A stretch of DNA of 17,273 bases from Spartobacteria bacterium UBA5019 (GTDB lineage: Bacteria > Verrucomicrobiota > Verrucomicrobiia > Chthoniobacterales > Terrimicrobiaceae): the NCBI GenBank assembly GCA_002396485.1, contig DGXZ01000028.1:19816-37088 (forward strand), written 5' to 3'. Of this stretch, positions 8,399 to 15,965 are shown piece by piece; position 1 is the first letter of the stretch; every line of letters begins with the position of its first letter. A program made the translations under genes and the position numbers. Below the pieces are notes generated by a model. The model was not told the DNA's origin. It was given only the letters and a program-made list of their open reading frames with translations, and searched no databases.

Positions 8399-8896
8399 GT
8401 GAGTAAATCATCATCCATCCTCGTCGGCAGCGAAAATGGCATTGTCTGGATGAAACTCAAGGGGCGCGGCACGTTTGAGAACTCAAAGTGCGTGAAGGAT
8501 TTCGTTCAGCGCATGATCTCAAAGGGCCACAATGAGTTTGTTCTGGATCTCGAAAAGTGCGAACTCATGGACTCGACCTTCATGGGCACCCTGGCTTCCG
8601 TTGCCTTCAGCCTCCGCGATTTGGAAAGGGGTCTGCTTCGTGTCGTGAGAGCCAACACCCGCAATTTCTCACTTCTTGAGGGCCTTGGCTTGGATCATCT
8701 CTTCCAAGTTGAACCCGAGCCCTTCGCGCCACTTCCTCCCGCTCTTCAGAAGGCCGGCATGCCTGGATTAGGGCCGGAGGAGCAAAGAATCGCCATCCTT
8801 GAAGCCCATGAAGCATTGATCGATGCCGACCCGCGGAATGCTGTTCGCTTTCAGGATGTGATTGAGTATTTGCGCCAGGAAATTACGGAGGGCTGA
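8399..8896 (+). CDS. STAS-domain protein (anti-anti-sigma factor type)
   Basis: This is likely the phosphorylatable antagonist in a partner-switching module: dephosphorylated, it binds an anti-sigma kinase and frees a sigma factor or other target. The STAS core is visible as IVWMKLKGRGTFENS, then FVLDLEKCELMDSTFMGTLASV, where the DST triplet (S59 in this 165-residue version) is the usual phosphorylation site. The segment LLRVVRANTRNFSLLEGLGLDHLFQV completes the fold. About 55 residues beyond the domain are extra and lack a clear family. The frame extends to a TTG at 8372, but I chose the GTG at 8399 because the candidate promoter overlaps the longer start. The gene is followed at 69 bp by the PP2C phosphatase, its natural partner. 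No HATPase_c kinase is in the window. Confidence 0.83.
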   Translation: MSKSSSILVGSENGIVWMKLKGRGTFENSKCVKDFVQRMISKGHNEFVLDLEKCELMDSTFMGTLASVAFSLRDLERGLLRVVRANTRNFSLLEGLGLDHLFQVEPEPFAPLPPALQKAGMPGLGPEEQRIAILEAHEALIDADPRNAVRFQDVIEYLRQEITEG

Positions 8897-8965
8897 CCCT
8901 CGGCTTAGAATTAATCGCTCTTGATTGGCGGGGCGGCTTTCGGGAAGCTGGTTCCTCAACACTTC

Positions 8966-10378
8966 ATGTGGACGATTTTCATTCCTGCACTCTGCGCTTT
9001 GCTGTTCGCCGCAGTCTTTTTTGCCATGCGCAAAAGCAGGAACCGGGTGCGCGGGTTGGAGCGGCGGCTTCAGGAATTGCAGAAGGAGGAAGACCGGGTT
9101 TTCGATTTCCTGCATGGAATAGGAGCGGCCTTCTCCGAGGGCGTACGCAGTTCGGAACTGCACCGGCTCATCGTTGAGAGTTCGCTGCGAATCCTGGATG
9201 CCCAGGCGGGAGCCCTTTACCTCACAAATAAAACCGACACCGCACTCACCCCAGCCTTCATCACAAGCGGATGTCCCCCGCTGGTCGAGATTCCGCAGCA
9301 TATCCTCAAGCAAGCCGCATCGAGCCCTGCTGTGATTGAAAGTTTTCTTCAGCTCCAACCGGTCGGCAAGAATGCCGTCGGCCTTTTTCCGGAGTGTTGG
9401 AAAAACGGCGCAACGCGCTTGATTGCGGCTGGTAGTGACCCGCAGCTTCCCGCACATTCCGCAATTCTTGGGCCACTCGTTTACAGGCACCGTACGATTG
9501 GAGTTATGGCTCTGGTCAATCCGAAGTCGGCTGTCGCCTTTGAGGAGAAGGACCTCAAGGTCTTCCGCGCCCTCGCCGAGCAGAGCGCCTTCGCCCTCTA
9601 CAACGAAGCAATCTACCTCGAGGCGGGGGAGAAAAAACTCCTCGACCGCGATCTGGAAATCGCCCGTGACATCCAGCGCATTCTTCTACCCGAGGCGGAT
9701 CCCGTTTTCCCCGGCTATGAACTCAGCGCGGTGAGCCTCGCCGCGCGGCATGTGAGCGGCGATTATTTCGACTACATCCCGCTCGGGGCCGACAGGCTTG
9801 GTGTGGCCATCGCCGATGTTTCCGGCAAAGGTGTTCCGGCTTCGCTCATCATGGCCATGTGCCGCGGCGTGTTGCGCCGCGAGGCCACCGCCACAGCTGC
9901 TGCCTCGGATGTCCTCCGTCGGGTGAACTCCCAACTCTACCCCGACATCAAAGAAGACATGTTTATCAGCATGGCTTACCTGATTCTCGATGGCGCAGCG
10001 GGGCAGGTCACCCTCGCCCGTGCCGGGCATGACGCTCCCTTGCTCTACCGTGCAGCGACCGGAACGGTTGAAAAACTGAGCCCCAAAGGCATGGCCCTTG
10101 GGATTGACAGCGGCGAGGTCTTCAATAGTGTTTGCGCCGATTTGAGTCTTGTGATGGAGGCTGGTGATTGCATTTTGCTCTATACCGACGGTGCCACGGA
10201 AGCCATGAATCAAGAGGGTTTGGAATACGGGATTGAACGCCTGATCGAAGCCCTCTGCGCCAGCGCACCGCACGGTGCGGCAGGCGTCGTCCGGCACGTC
10301 GCGGAGGATGTCAAAAACCTCACCGGCGACGACTTCAAACACGACGACTTCACACTCATCGCCATATCAAAAAAATGA
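8966..10378 (+). CDS. GAF-domain PP2C/SpoIIE-type serine phosphatase (RsbU-like)
   Basis: A 470-residue membrane-anchored phosphatase. Residues 3-20 form one hydrophobic helix, followed by a charged coiled coil (22-45), a GAF sensor domain (about 50-220) and a PPM/SpoIIE catalytic domain (about 230-470). Metal-binding and family motifs are all present: SGDYFDY (D266), DVSGKG (D284), AGHDAP (353-358), YTDGATEA (D408) and HDDFTL (D460, D461). The family removes the phosphate from the serine of STAS antagonists, and the preceding gene encodes one. The frame is open to a TTG at 8921; I chose the ATG at 8966 because it begins right at the membrane helix. The stop overlaps the grpE start by 4 bp (ATGA), implying translational coupling to the chaperone genes. 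The GAF ligand is unknown. Confidence 0.88.
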   Translation: MWTIFIPALCALLFAAVFFAMRKSRNRVRGLERRLQELQKEEDRVFDFLHGIGAAFSEGVRSSELHRLIVESSLRILDAQAGALYLTNKTDTALTPAFITSGCPPLVEIPQHILKQAASSPAVIESFLQLQPVGKNAVGLFPECWKNGATRLIAAGSDPQLPAHSAILGPLVYRHRTIGVMALVNPKSAVAFEEKDLKVFRALAEQSAFALYNEAIYLEAGEKKLLDRDLEIARDIQRILLPEADPVFPGYELSAVSLAARHVSGDYFDYIPLGADRLGVAIADVSGKGVPASLIMAMCRGVLRREATATAAASDVLRRVNSQLYPDIKEDMFISMAYLILDGAAGQVTLARAGHDAPLLYRAATGTVEKLSPKGMALGIDSGEVFNSVCADLSLVMEAGDCILLYTDGATEAMNQEGLEYGIERLIEALCASAPHGAAGVVRHVAEDVKNLTGDDFKHDDFTLIAISKK

Positions 10379-10908
10379 ACACTTCCAACGAATCCGATCC
10401 CCTTGATGACCAAGTGCTGGAGGCCGCTACCGATGCAACGCCCGATGGCGAGATTGCAGACGTGGATTTTCGGGCCGAGGCCGCCAAGCTCAAGGATCTC
10501 GCCCTCCGCGCCCGCGCCGACCTCGACAATTTCCGCAAGCGCTCACTTCGCGAAAAAGAGGACGCCATCCGCTATGCGAACAACGGCCTGCTCGAAAAAC
10601 TTCTTCCCGTCATCGACAATTTCGAACTCGGCCTCGATGCCGCACGCAACGCGACCGATGCCGCCTCTGTTCTGCAAGGAATGTCCATGGTCCAACGACA
10701 GCTCCAGGATTTCATCCGCAGCCAGGGACTCGAGGAAGTGCCCACCGATGGTGAGGCGTTTGATCCCAACAAGCACGACGCCGTGTCCCAGGAATTCAGT
10801 GCAGAGGTGCCGGAAGGAAAAGTGATCCGCCAAGTCCGAAAGGGCTACAAGCTCAAGGACCGACTCCTCCGCGCCGCATCCGTGATCGTTTCCAAAGGCA
10901 CGCAATGA
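10375..10908 (+). CDS. grpE: GrpE, nucleotide exchange factor of DnaK
   Basis: A 177-residue cytoplasmic co-chaperone that releases ADP from DnaK. A long helix runs through LRARADLDNFRKRSLREKEDAIRYAN (about 43-68). A helical segment LLEKLLPVIDNFELGL follows, and the C-terminal beta domain holds the family signature FDPNKHDAV and the closing V-R-K-G-Y-K-L-K-D-R-L-L-R-A-A-S-V-x-V. Length is close to the family norm. The start overlaps the phosphatase stop (ATGA) and its own stop overlaps the dnaJ start (ATGA), so the three genes are almost certainly one transcript. dnaK is not in the window and must lie elsewhere. Identification is secure. Confidence 0.96.
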   Translation: MNTSNESDPLDDQVLEAATDATPDGEIADVDFRAEAAKLKDLALRARADLDNFRKRSLREKEDAIRYANNGLLEKLLPVIDNFELGLDAARNATDAASVLQGMSMVQRQLQDFIRSQGLEEVPTDGEAFDPNKHDAVSQEFSAEVPEGKVIRQVRKGYKLKDRLLRAASVIVSKGTQ

Positions 10909-12041
10909 GCAACAAGCGGGACTACTACGAGGTTCTTGAAGTCGATCGAAATATCGGCGAGGAGGATTTGAAGCGCGCCTACCGCAAGATGGCTGTTAAA
11001 TACCATCCGGACAAAAACCCGGGCGACCACGAGGCGGAGGAGAAATTCAAAGAACTCGGCGAGGCCTACGAGGCTCTCAGCGACCCGAACAAGCGCGCCG
11101 CCTACGACCGCTACGGGCATGCCGCATTTCAAAATGGCATGGGAGGCGGCGGTGGATTCCACGATCCGTTTGATCTCTTCAAAGAAGTCTTCGGCGGCGG
11201 TGGTGGTGGCGGGGTGTTTGAACAATTTTTCGGCGGCGGCGGCGGTGGAATCGATTCCTCTGGCCGCCAGCGCGGATCGGACCTGCGCTATGACATGCAG
11301 ATCACGCTCGAGGAGGCAGCCAAAGGTTGTGAGAAGGAAATCGAAATTCGCAAGCTCGATGCCTGCGAGCCATGCAGCGGTTCCGGCGCTCAGAAAGGCA
11401 GCAAGGCCGTCACCTGCCCGACCTGCCGTGGCCGCGGCCAAGTCGTCGCCTCGCGGGGATTCTTCCAAGTCGCACAGACCTGTCCAGCCTGTCACGGTTC
11501 GGGACGCATCATCGAAAAGCCCTGCCCATCCTGCCAAGGCGAGGGCCGGGTCGAAAAAACAAGCCGCGTGAAAATCAAAATCCCAGCCGGCATCGACAGC
11601 GACTCACGCTTGCGTAGCACAGGCGGCGGCGAGGCCGGTCTTCGCGGCGGGGCCTCCGGCGACCTCTATGTGGTCGTGCACATCAAGGAGCACGAAGTTT
11701 TTACCCGCAATGGCATGGATCTCGCCTGCGAGGTGCCTATCCCCTTCACCACAGCCGCGCTCGGTGGCGAAATCCGTGTGCCGACCTTGGATGGTGCCGT
11801 GAGTCTGAAAATCCCCGCCGGCACGCAGAGCGGATCAACCTTCCGCATTCGCGGACTTGGCATGCCCGCCCTTCAAGGCTTGGCCAAAGGTGACATCCTC
11901 ACCTATGTGCAGGTGGAGGTTCCCACGCGCCTCGACTCCGGCCAGCGTGAAGCCCTCGAGCGTTTCGCCGAGCTCTGCGGCGAGGAGAACAACCCGATCC
12001 ACACCAGTTTCTACGACCGCATCAAGTCGTTCTTCACCTGA
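10905..12041 (+). CDS. dnaJ: DnaJ, type I Hsp40 co-chaperone
   Basis: A 378-residue co-chaperone that delivers unfolded proteins to DnaK and stimulates its ATPase. All parts of a class A J-protein are present. The J domain (4-70) has HPD at 34-36. A Gly/Phe-rich linker (about 75-117) contains unusually long glycine runs. The zinc region has four CxxC pairs (C154/C157, C171/C174, C193/C196, C207/C210), and a C-terminal substrate-binding domain follows. AAAGG a few bases upstream of the ATG may serve as a ribosome site, although the ATGA overlap with grpE suggests coupling. The nnr gene begins 4 bp after the stop. Confidence 0.97.
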   Translation: MSNKRDYYEVLEVDRNIGEEDLKRAYRKMAVKYHPDKNPGDHEAEEKFKELGEAYEALSDPNKRAAYDRYGHAAFQNGMGGGGGFHDPFDLFKEVFGGGGGGGVFEQFFGGGGGGIDSSGRQRGSDLRYDMQITLEEAAKGCEKEIEIRKLDACEPCSGSGAQKGSKAVTCPTCRGRGQVVASRGFFQVAQTCPACHGSGRIIEKPCPSCQGEGRVEKTSRVKIKIPAGIDSDSRLRSTGGGEAGLRGGASGDLYVVVHIKEHEVFTRNGMDLACEVPIPFTTAALGGEIRVPTLDGAVSLKIPAGTQSGSTFRIRGLGMPALQGLAKGDILTYVQVEVPTRLDSGQREALERFAELCGEENNPIHTSFYDRIKSFFT

Positions 12042-12045
12042 TCTC

Positions 12046-13488
12046 ATGATCCTTTCCGCCGCCCAGATGCTCGAAGCGGAGAAGATCGCCTTCTCTGCCA
12101 GAGCCACCGCGGAGGGCCTCATGGAAATCGCAGGCCGCGAAGCAGCCCGCCTCGTGCGCCAGTTTCATCGCAAGCCCGGGCGGTGTGTGGTGTTTTTTGG
12201 AAAAGGCCACAACGGTGGCGATGCGCTCGTCGTCGCCCGCTATCTCGCAGAGGCCGGCTGGTCCATCGAACTTCAAAAAATATTCCCCGATTCCGACCTC
12301 GCTCCGCTCACCGCGAAACAACTCGGCCGCATCTGGAAAACCCGTCCAGAAGCCGCCGGACCGCTCGTTGTTCTCGATGGCCTTCTCGGTATCGGTGCCT
12401 CCGGCGAACCCCGCAAGCCAGTCTCCACCGCGATTCGCCGCATCAATGCCCTGCGCGCCACAGAAGCCGCATGGGTTCTGGCGTTGGACATCCCCAGCGG
12501 CCTCGGGTCCGAAGTCTGCGTGCAGGCGGACGCCACCGCAGCCATGGGCTTCGCAAAAACCCAACTCGTGGCGGATGCCGCAACGCACTTCGTCGGCAGG
12601 TTGGCTGTGATTCCCCTGCCAGGCGTTCACGCGCCTTCGGATGCCGACACGGCGGAGATTCTGCAATCAACCGATCTCCGTAGCCTGGTTCCTCCGCGAG
12701 GCTTCGACACCCACAAGGGCCAATGCGGCCGTGTTGCCGTGATTGCCGGCAGCCAGAAATACCCCGGCGCGGCACGCCTCTGCTCAGCCGCCGCTGTGAA
12801 GGCCGGCGCCGGGCTGGTGACCCTCTTCGTTCCTCCGGATATTGCTCCCGTTCTTTCCGCCTCCGTCATTCCAGAGGTCATGGTCAGTCCCGTGACCGAC
12901 TTGCGTGAAATCCTCGATCAAAAATTCGATGCCGTCGCCATCGGGCCCGGACTCGGACGCGAGCGCGACGAAATGGTCCGCGCCTTCCTTTCCGAATGCC
13001 CCGCGCCCTGCGTCATCGACGCCGATGCGCTGAATGCCATTTCCCCGGACCCCGCCTGCCTGAAAAACAACCCCGCCCCGCGCCTCCTCACGCCGCACCC
13101 CCTCGAGATGGAGCGCCTCTTCCCGCAAAATTCCCGCACCCGCCGCGAGTGGCTGGAGGCCTTTGTTGGCGAGTATCCTGTCACGCTCCTGCTCAAAGGC
13201 GCGCGCACTCTCATCGGCGAACGCGGAGTCCCGCCTGCCTATAACACGACCGGCCATCCCGGCATGGCCACCGGTGGCATGGGCGATGTCCTCACCGGCG
13301 TCGCCGCCGCACTCCTCGCCCAGGGAAAATCCCCGCTCCAATCCGCAAAACTCGCCGCCTGGCTCTGCGGACACGCCGCCGAACTAGCCCTCCGCGACGG
13401 CCCCGCCTCGCAAGAATCCCTCACCGCCTCGGACATCATCACCCACCTCGGCCCCGCCTTCACCAACCTCCGCGCCGGAGCCCTCTAA
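12046..13488 (+). CDS. nnr: Bifunctional NAD(P)H-hydrate epimerase / ADP-dependent (S)-NAD(P)H-hydrate dehydratase
   Basis: A 480-residue cytoplasmic repair enzyme. The N-terminal YjeF domain (about 1-205) interconverts the R and S forms of hydrated NAD(P)H. The C-terminal ribokinase-like domain (about 220-480) dehydrates the S form back to NAD(P)H using ADP. N-terminal motifs are FFGKGHNGGDALVVARYL (50-67; the usual N-N-G-G-D-G is H-N-G-G-D-A here), VLDGLLGIG and ALDIPSGL. C-terminal motifs are HKGQCGRVAVIAGS, IGPGLG, VIDADALN, LLTPHP, and TTGHPGMATGGMGDVLTG with the catalytic Asp near 414. The frame is open further upstream, but that part only reads dnaJ out of frame; the ATG 4 bp after the dnaJ stop fits. 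Its operon position with chaperone genes is compatible with heat stress, which increases NADH hydration. Confidence 0.94.
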   Translation: MILSAAQMLEAEKIAFSARATAEGLMEIAGREAARLVRQFHRKPGRCVVFFGKGHNGGDALVVARYLAEAGWSIELQKIFPDSDLAPLTAKQLGRIWKTRPEAAGPLVVLDGLLGIGASGEPRKPVSTAIRRINALRATEAAWVLALDIPSGLGSEVCVQADATAAMGFAKTQLVADAATHFVGRLAVIPLPGVHAPSDADTAEILQSTDLRSLVPPRGFDTHKGQCGRVAVIAGSQKYPGAARLCSAAAVKAGAGLVTLFVPPDIAPVLSASVIPEVMVSPVTDLREILDQKFDAVAIGPGLGRERDEMVRAFLSECPAPCVIDADALNAISPDPACLKNNPAPRLLTPHPLEMERLFPQNSRTRREWLEAFVGEYPVTLLLKGARTLIGERGVPPAYNTTGHPGMATGGMGDVLTGVAAALLAQGKSPLQSAKLAAWLCGHAAELALRDGPASQESLTASDIITHLGPAFTNLRAGAL

Positions 13489-13735
13489 AAAACTCCGCGC
13501 GCCAGTGCGCCGCCCCACTTGCAAGGTCAGCGTTCTCGAAGGCGCCAAATTGGCTGATGTCCCCCGGTGACCCAGGCTCCTTGCTCACGGACAGCTTGAT
13601 GGCGTGCCCGAGATGTCGCTGCATGAATCCCGTGCGGATGGTCGGGAAGAGGTGCGTGCCAAAGAGAAGCACGATGAACCATGGCCCCCAGACCCATGAC
13701 GCCGCCTGTTCCGTGAGTTTGTTGAGAGTCTCCAT
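13460..13735 (-). pseudogene. N-terminal remnant of a sodium:alanine (AGCS family) symporter
   Basis: From the ATG at 13733-13735 the frame reads a protein start with WVWGPWFIVLLFGTHLFPTIRTGFMQRHLGHAIKLS and then GDISQFGAF. This is the typical first membrane helix and cytoplasmic GDIS-x-F motif of AGCS amino-acid:cation symporters. Homology stops at about 13538, right where family members continue into the second helix. The frame then runs 25 unrelated residues to a stop inside the 3' end of nnr on the other strand. Full AGCS proteins have roughly 450-550 residues, so only the first 66 or so remain. A deletion or rearrangement removed the rest. Recognition rests on memory of the family, not on a search. 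Confidence 0.72.
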
Positions 13736-13844
13736 AGCGCCATCAATATCCCGTCGATATGGGCCTGCAAGAATGAAGCCGGAACGATTTTTTCGGAACG
13801 CCGACGTCCTCGTCGGCATCAGCACCTCATGGCGCTATGAGACT
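13727..13844. repeat. 118-bp segment bounded by 16-17 nt imperfect inverted repeats
   Basis: The left end AGTCTCCATAGCGCCAT (13727-13743) is the reverse complement of the right end ATGGCGCTATGAGACT (13829-13844), apart from one missing base. The left arm overlaps the start codon of the symporter remnant. Between the arms lies the GC-rich palindrome at 13800-13817. The whole could be a small non-autonomous repeat or a large cruciform. No transposase gene is close. Confidence 0.5.
13800..13817. repeat. REP-like GC palindrome
   Basis: GCCGACG (13800-13806) and CGTCGGC (13811-13817) pair perfectly around a TCCT loop, giving a 7-bp stem. No run of T follows on either strand, so it is not an ordinary intrinsic terminator. 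It has the look of a short extragenic palindromic repeat, to be tested by counting copies in the genome. Confidence 0.55.
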
Positions 13845-13972
13845 TCGGCAACTCAGCCAAACCCAGTGCGTCAGAATGCGGAGCCCATTCTCGCTCTTGC
13901 TGGATTCAAACGCGTGCTTACCGTAACGAAATATCAAGAATTTATGCCTGGCGCACCTCTGACCACCAGTTT

Positions 13973-14050
13973 TCAGAGGAGCTGCGGAAGGCCGAGTTCT
14001 TTCAGGAAATGATTATGTGCGCTACGGGCCTTTTCGATGTCCTTCTCGAT
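13973..14050 (-). other. Detached C-terminal tail of hsdM after an in-frame stop
   Basis: Directly after the hsdM TAA (14051-14053) the same frame stays open for 25 codons to a TGA at 13973-13975. It reads IEKDIEKARSAH then NHFLKELGLPQLL. That is the usual ending of type I methyltransferase subunits, which close with a charged helix and F-L-x-E-L-G-L. Restoring one sense codon (for example GAA for TAA) would rebuild a 532-residue protein with a normal end. Confidence 0.82.
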
Positions 14051-15571
14051 TTAAATCAAGTCACGGTTCGTCTTTTCTAGATCGATTTCCTCCTCACCGA
14101 CGGCCGTGCTGATGTAGCGGGAGATGTTGAGGTTGAAGTCGTTTTTCCCGATCTCGGTCATGTCCACGCGGCGGGAGTAGCGGGGGGCTTCCGTGCGGTG
14201 CTGGTAGGTGTCGATGATCTTGGCGATATGCTCCTCGCTCAGTTGGTTCTGGCGTTTGCCTTTCACGAAGTGCTCGGCGGCGTTGATGAAAAGCACGTCG
14301 TCGGGCTTCTTGCATTTCTTGAGCACGAGGATGCAGACGGGGATTCCGGTGGAGTAGAAGAGATTGGCTGGCAGGCCGATGACGGTGTCGATGTGGCCGT
14401 CCTTGAGCAGTTTGGTGCGGATGCGTTCCTCGGCACCGCCACGGAAGAGCACGCCGTGCGGCAGGATGATGGCCATCACGCCTTCGTCTTTGAGGTAGTG
14501 GAAGCCGTGCAACAGGAAGGCGAAGTCGGCGGCGGACTTGGGGGCGAGGCCGTGGCTTTTGAAGCGCACGTCGTCGGCCAGCGAGTCGGTGGGTTCCCAA
14601 CGAAGGCTGAAGGGAGCATTGGCCACGATGGCATCGAAGCTCGGCTTCTTGGCCGGGTTCTGCTCCCGCATCATGTCCCATTCGTTGAGAAGGGTGTCGC
14701 CGTGAAAGATCTCAAACTCCGAGTCCTTCACCCCGTGCAGCAGCATGTTCATGCGGGCCAGGTTGTAGGTGGTGATGTTTTTCTCCTGGCCGAAGATCTT
14801 GCCGATGGTGCCGCCGGCCTTGTTCATCCTTTTGCGGACATTGAGAATCAGCGAGCCGGACCCGCAGGCGAAGTCCAGCACACTTTCCAGGCGTTTCTTG
14901 AGGCCGGTCTTCGGTTCCTGGCTGTCCAGCGTGACGATGGCGGAGAGGATATCGGACATCTGCTGCGGGGTGTAAAACTCGCCGGCCTTCTTGCCGGACC
15001 CGGCGGCAAACTGGCCGATCAGGTATTCATAGGCATCGCCCAGCGCGTCGATGTCCGTTGAGAACTCCGACAGCCCTTCGGCGATCTTCTGGATGATGGT
15101 GCAGAGCTTGGCGTTCCGATCCTCATACTTCTTGCCCAGCTTCGGAGAACTCAGATCGATCTCGGAAAACAGTCCCTGGAAGGTGCTCTCAAAGGATTCC
15201 ATCTCGATATATTTGAAGCCCGCTTGCAGCGTGTTCAGCAGCTCCGCGTTTTGGGTGCGGGCCAGATTGGCGACGCTGTTCCAGAGGTGTGCGGGCTGGA
15301 TGACGTAATGCACCTTGCGGCGCATCTGTTTCTCGAACTCCGGGATGTCGTCCACGTTGTTCGCATACCAGAGCGCCAGCGGCACCTTGCGGGCGTCTCC
15401 GCCCACATCGGGGTAATCCCGCCCCAGTTCCTTCTTCGCCGCCGTCTCGTAGTTGTCCGAGAGGTAGCGCAGGAAGAGGAAGGACAGCATGTAGTCGCGG
15501 AAGTCGTCCGCATCCATAGCACCGCGCAGTTGGTCGGCGATGCTCCAGAGGGTGTTGCCCAGTTGAGTCAT
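14051..15571 (-). CDS. hsdM: Type I restriction-modification methyltransferase subunit HsdM, C-terminally truncated by a nonsense codon
   Basis: The modification subunit, which with HsdS methylates adenine using S-adenosylmethionine. The 506-residue frame has an N-terminal helical domain (MTQLGNTLWSIADQLRGAMD onward). It then has the GEFYTP motif (197-202), the SAM-binding motif DFACGSGSLIL (233-243), and catalytic motif IV as NAPF (318-321), where N-P-P-[FY] is more usual. The frame ends at TAA just after DLEKTNRDLI, and a normal 25-residue tail continues in frame behind it. No hsdS or hsdR follows: downstream are only remnants and the nnr gene. Upstream are the S23 gene, dinD and a second hsdM 5' end. 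The ATG at 15571 has no Shine-Dalgarno; its leader is one arm of the S23 inverted repeat. The gene may be an inactive relic. Confidence 0.93.
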   Translation of the reverse strand: MTQLGNTLWSIADQLRGAMDADDFRDYMLSFLFLRYLSDNYETAAKKELGRDYPDVGGDARKVPLALWYANNVDDIPEFEKQMRRKVHYVIQPAHLWNSVANLARTQNAELLNTLQAGFKYIEMESFESTFQGLFSEIDLSSPKLGKKYEDRNAKLCTIIQKIAEGLSEFSTDIDALGDAYEYLIGQFAAGSGKKAGEFYTPQQMSDILSAIVTLDSQEPKTGLKKRLESVLDFACGSGSLILNVRKRMNKAGGTIGKIFGQEKNITTYNLARMNMLLHGVKDSEFEIFHGDTLLNEWDMMREQNPAKKPSFDAIVANAPFSLRWEPTDSLADDVRFKSHGLAPKSAADFAFLLHGFHYLKDEGVMAIILPHGVLFRGGAEERIRTKLLKDGHIDTVIGLPANLFYSTGIPVCILVLKKCKKPDDVLFINAAEHFVKGKRQNQLSEEHIAKIIDTYQHRTEAPRYSRRVDMTEIGKNDFNLNISRYISTAVGEEEIDLEKTNRDLI

Positions 15572-15610
15572 AGAATTGAGAAGTTAGAAATGAGAAATGA
15601 GAAATTCATG
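15441..15610. repeat. Direct repeat copy A (hsdM 5' end plus leader)
   Basis: This 170-bp stretch covers the first 44 codons of hsdM, its leader and the stop codon of the S23 gene. It matches 17104-17273 with 164 of 170 positions identical by eye and no gaps, at a constant offset of 1663. The six differences are single substitutions, four of them inside the coding part. Confidence 0.93.
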
Positions 15611-15612
15611 AG
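15573..15612. repeat. Inverted repeat, left arm, of the S23 cassette
   Basis: The arm starts with GAATTGAGAAG (15573-15583), continues through three GAGAAAT-like units, and ends with CATGAG (15607-15612), which contains the S23 stop codon on the minus strand. Its outer 11 bp are the exact reverse complement of 15989-15999, and its inner 6 bp of 15961-15966. The part between is similar but not identical. Confidence 0.72.
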
Positions 15613-15965
15613 GATTTCAGTTTTTTGACGATGGTTGTGAGGATGGCGACAAGTTGATTCGCCTCGTCGAGGAGGGGTGTGAGTTGCCGTTCTGGGAGAA
15701 TATCGGCGGCGTTGAGTAGGCGCAGCCAGTAGTGGGTCTCGCGGGCTTCTTTGAGTGAAATAGAGACTTTGGAAAGAAAATCGGCGCGGCTTTGTCCACC
15801 CTTGGATTCTTCCAGATTGGCACCGACTGAAGTGCCGGAACGCAATAGCTGATTTGCCAAAGTCCGCGACACTCCCGGTTTCTCGTCCAACACTTGGCAC
15901 AGCTTTATTACCCGCACCGCAAACTCAAATGCCCGTTCCGATATCTCCTGAGGTGTATCACTCAT
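15606..15965 (-). CDS. Four-helix-bundle protein, S23 / 23S rRNA intervening-sequence family
   Basis: A 119-residue protein of four amphipathic helices. Family landmarks are an F-E-F-A-x-x-V-I-K-L segment, then LANQLLRSGTSVGANLEES with the conserved S-x-x-x-N-x-x-E helix, then SRADFLSKVSISLKEARETHYWLRLL. The family was first noticed in 23S rRNA intervening sequences and is structurally related to Avd, the accessory protein of diversity-generating retroelements. Its molecular role is not established. The gene fills almost all the space between two inverted repeats: the ATG (15963-15965) and the stop (15606-15608) both lie within the arms. It sits between dinD and hsdM on the same strand, a frequent habitat for S23 genes in type I restriction loci. 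Confidence 0.93.
   Translation of the reverse strand: MSDTPQEISERAFEFAVRVIKLCQVLDEKPGVSRTLANQLLRSGTSVGANLEESKGGQSRADFLSKVSISLKEARETHYWLRLLNAADILPERQLTPLLDEANQLVAILTTIVKKLKSS

Noticed and set aside
11857..12045. 63-codon upstream extension of the nnr gene
   Set aside because: It reads through the 3' end of dnaJ out of frame with low-complexity Ser/Pro/Arg residues; the ATG at 12046 begins the real YjeF domain.
13489..13540. Intrinsic terminator after nnr
   Set aside because: Only a weak GCGC...GCGC pairing is seen and no T run follows.
14198..15061. Long plus-strand open frame of 287 codons opposite hsdM
   Set aside because: It is antisense to hsdM, is rich in Val, Gly, Asp and Glu as expected from mirrored GC-rich codons, and shows no domain motif.
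15573..15612. CRISPR-like short repeats (GAGAAAT units)
   Set aside because: The units are 7 nt long, directly adjacent and without spacers; they belong to the inverted-repeat arm.
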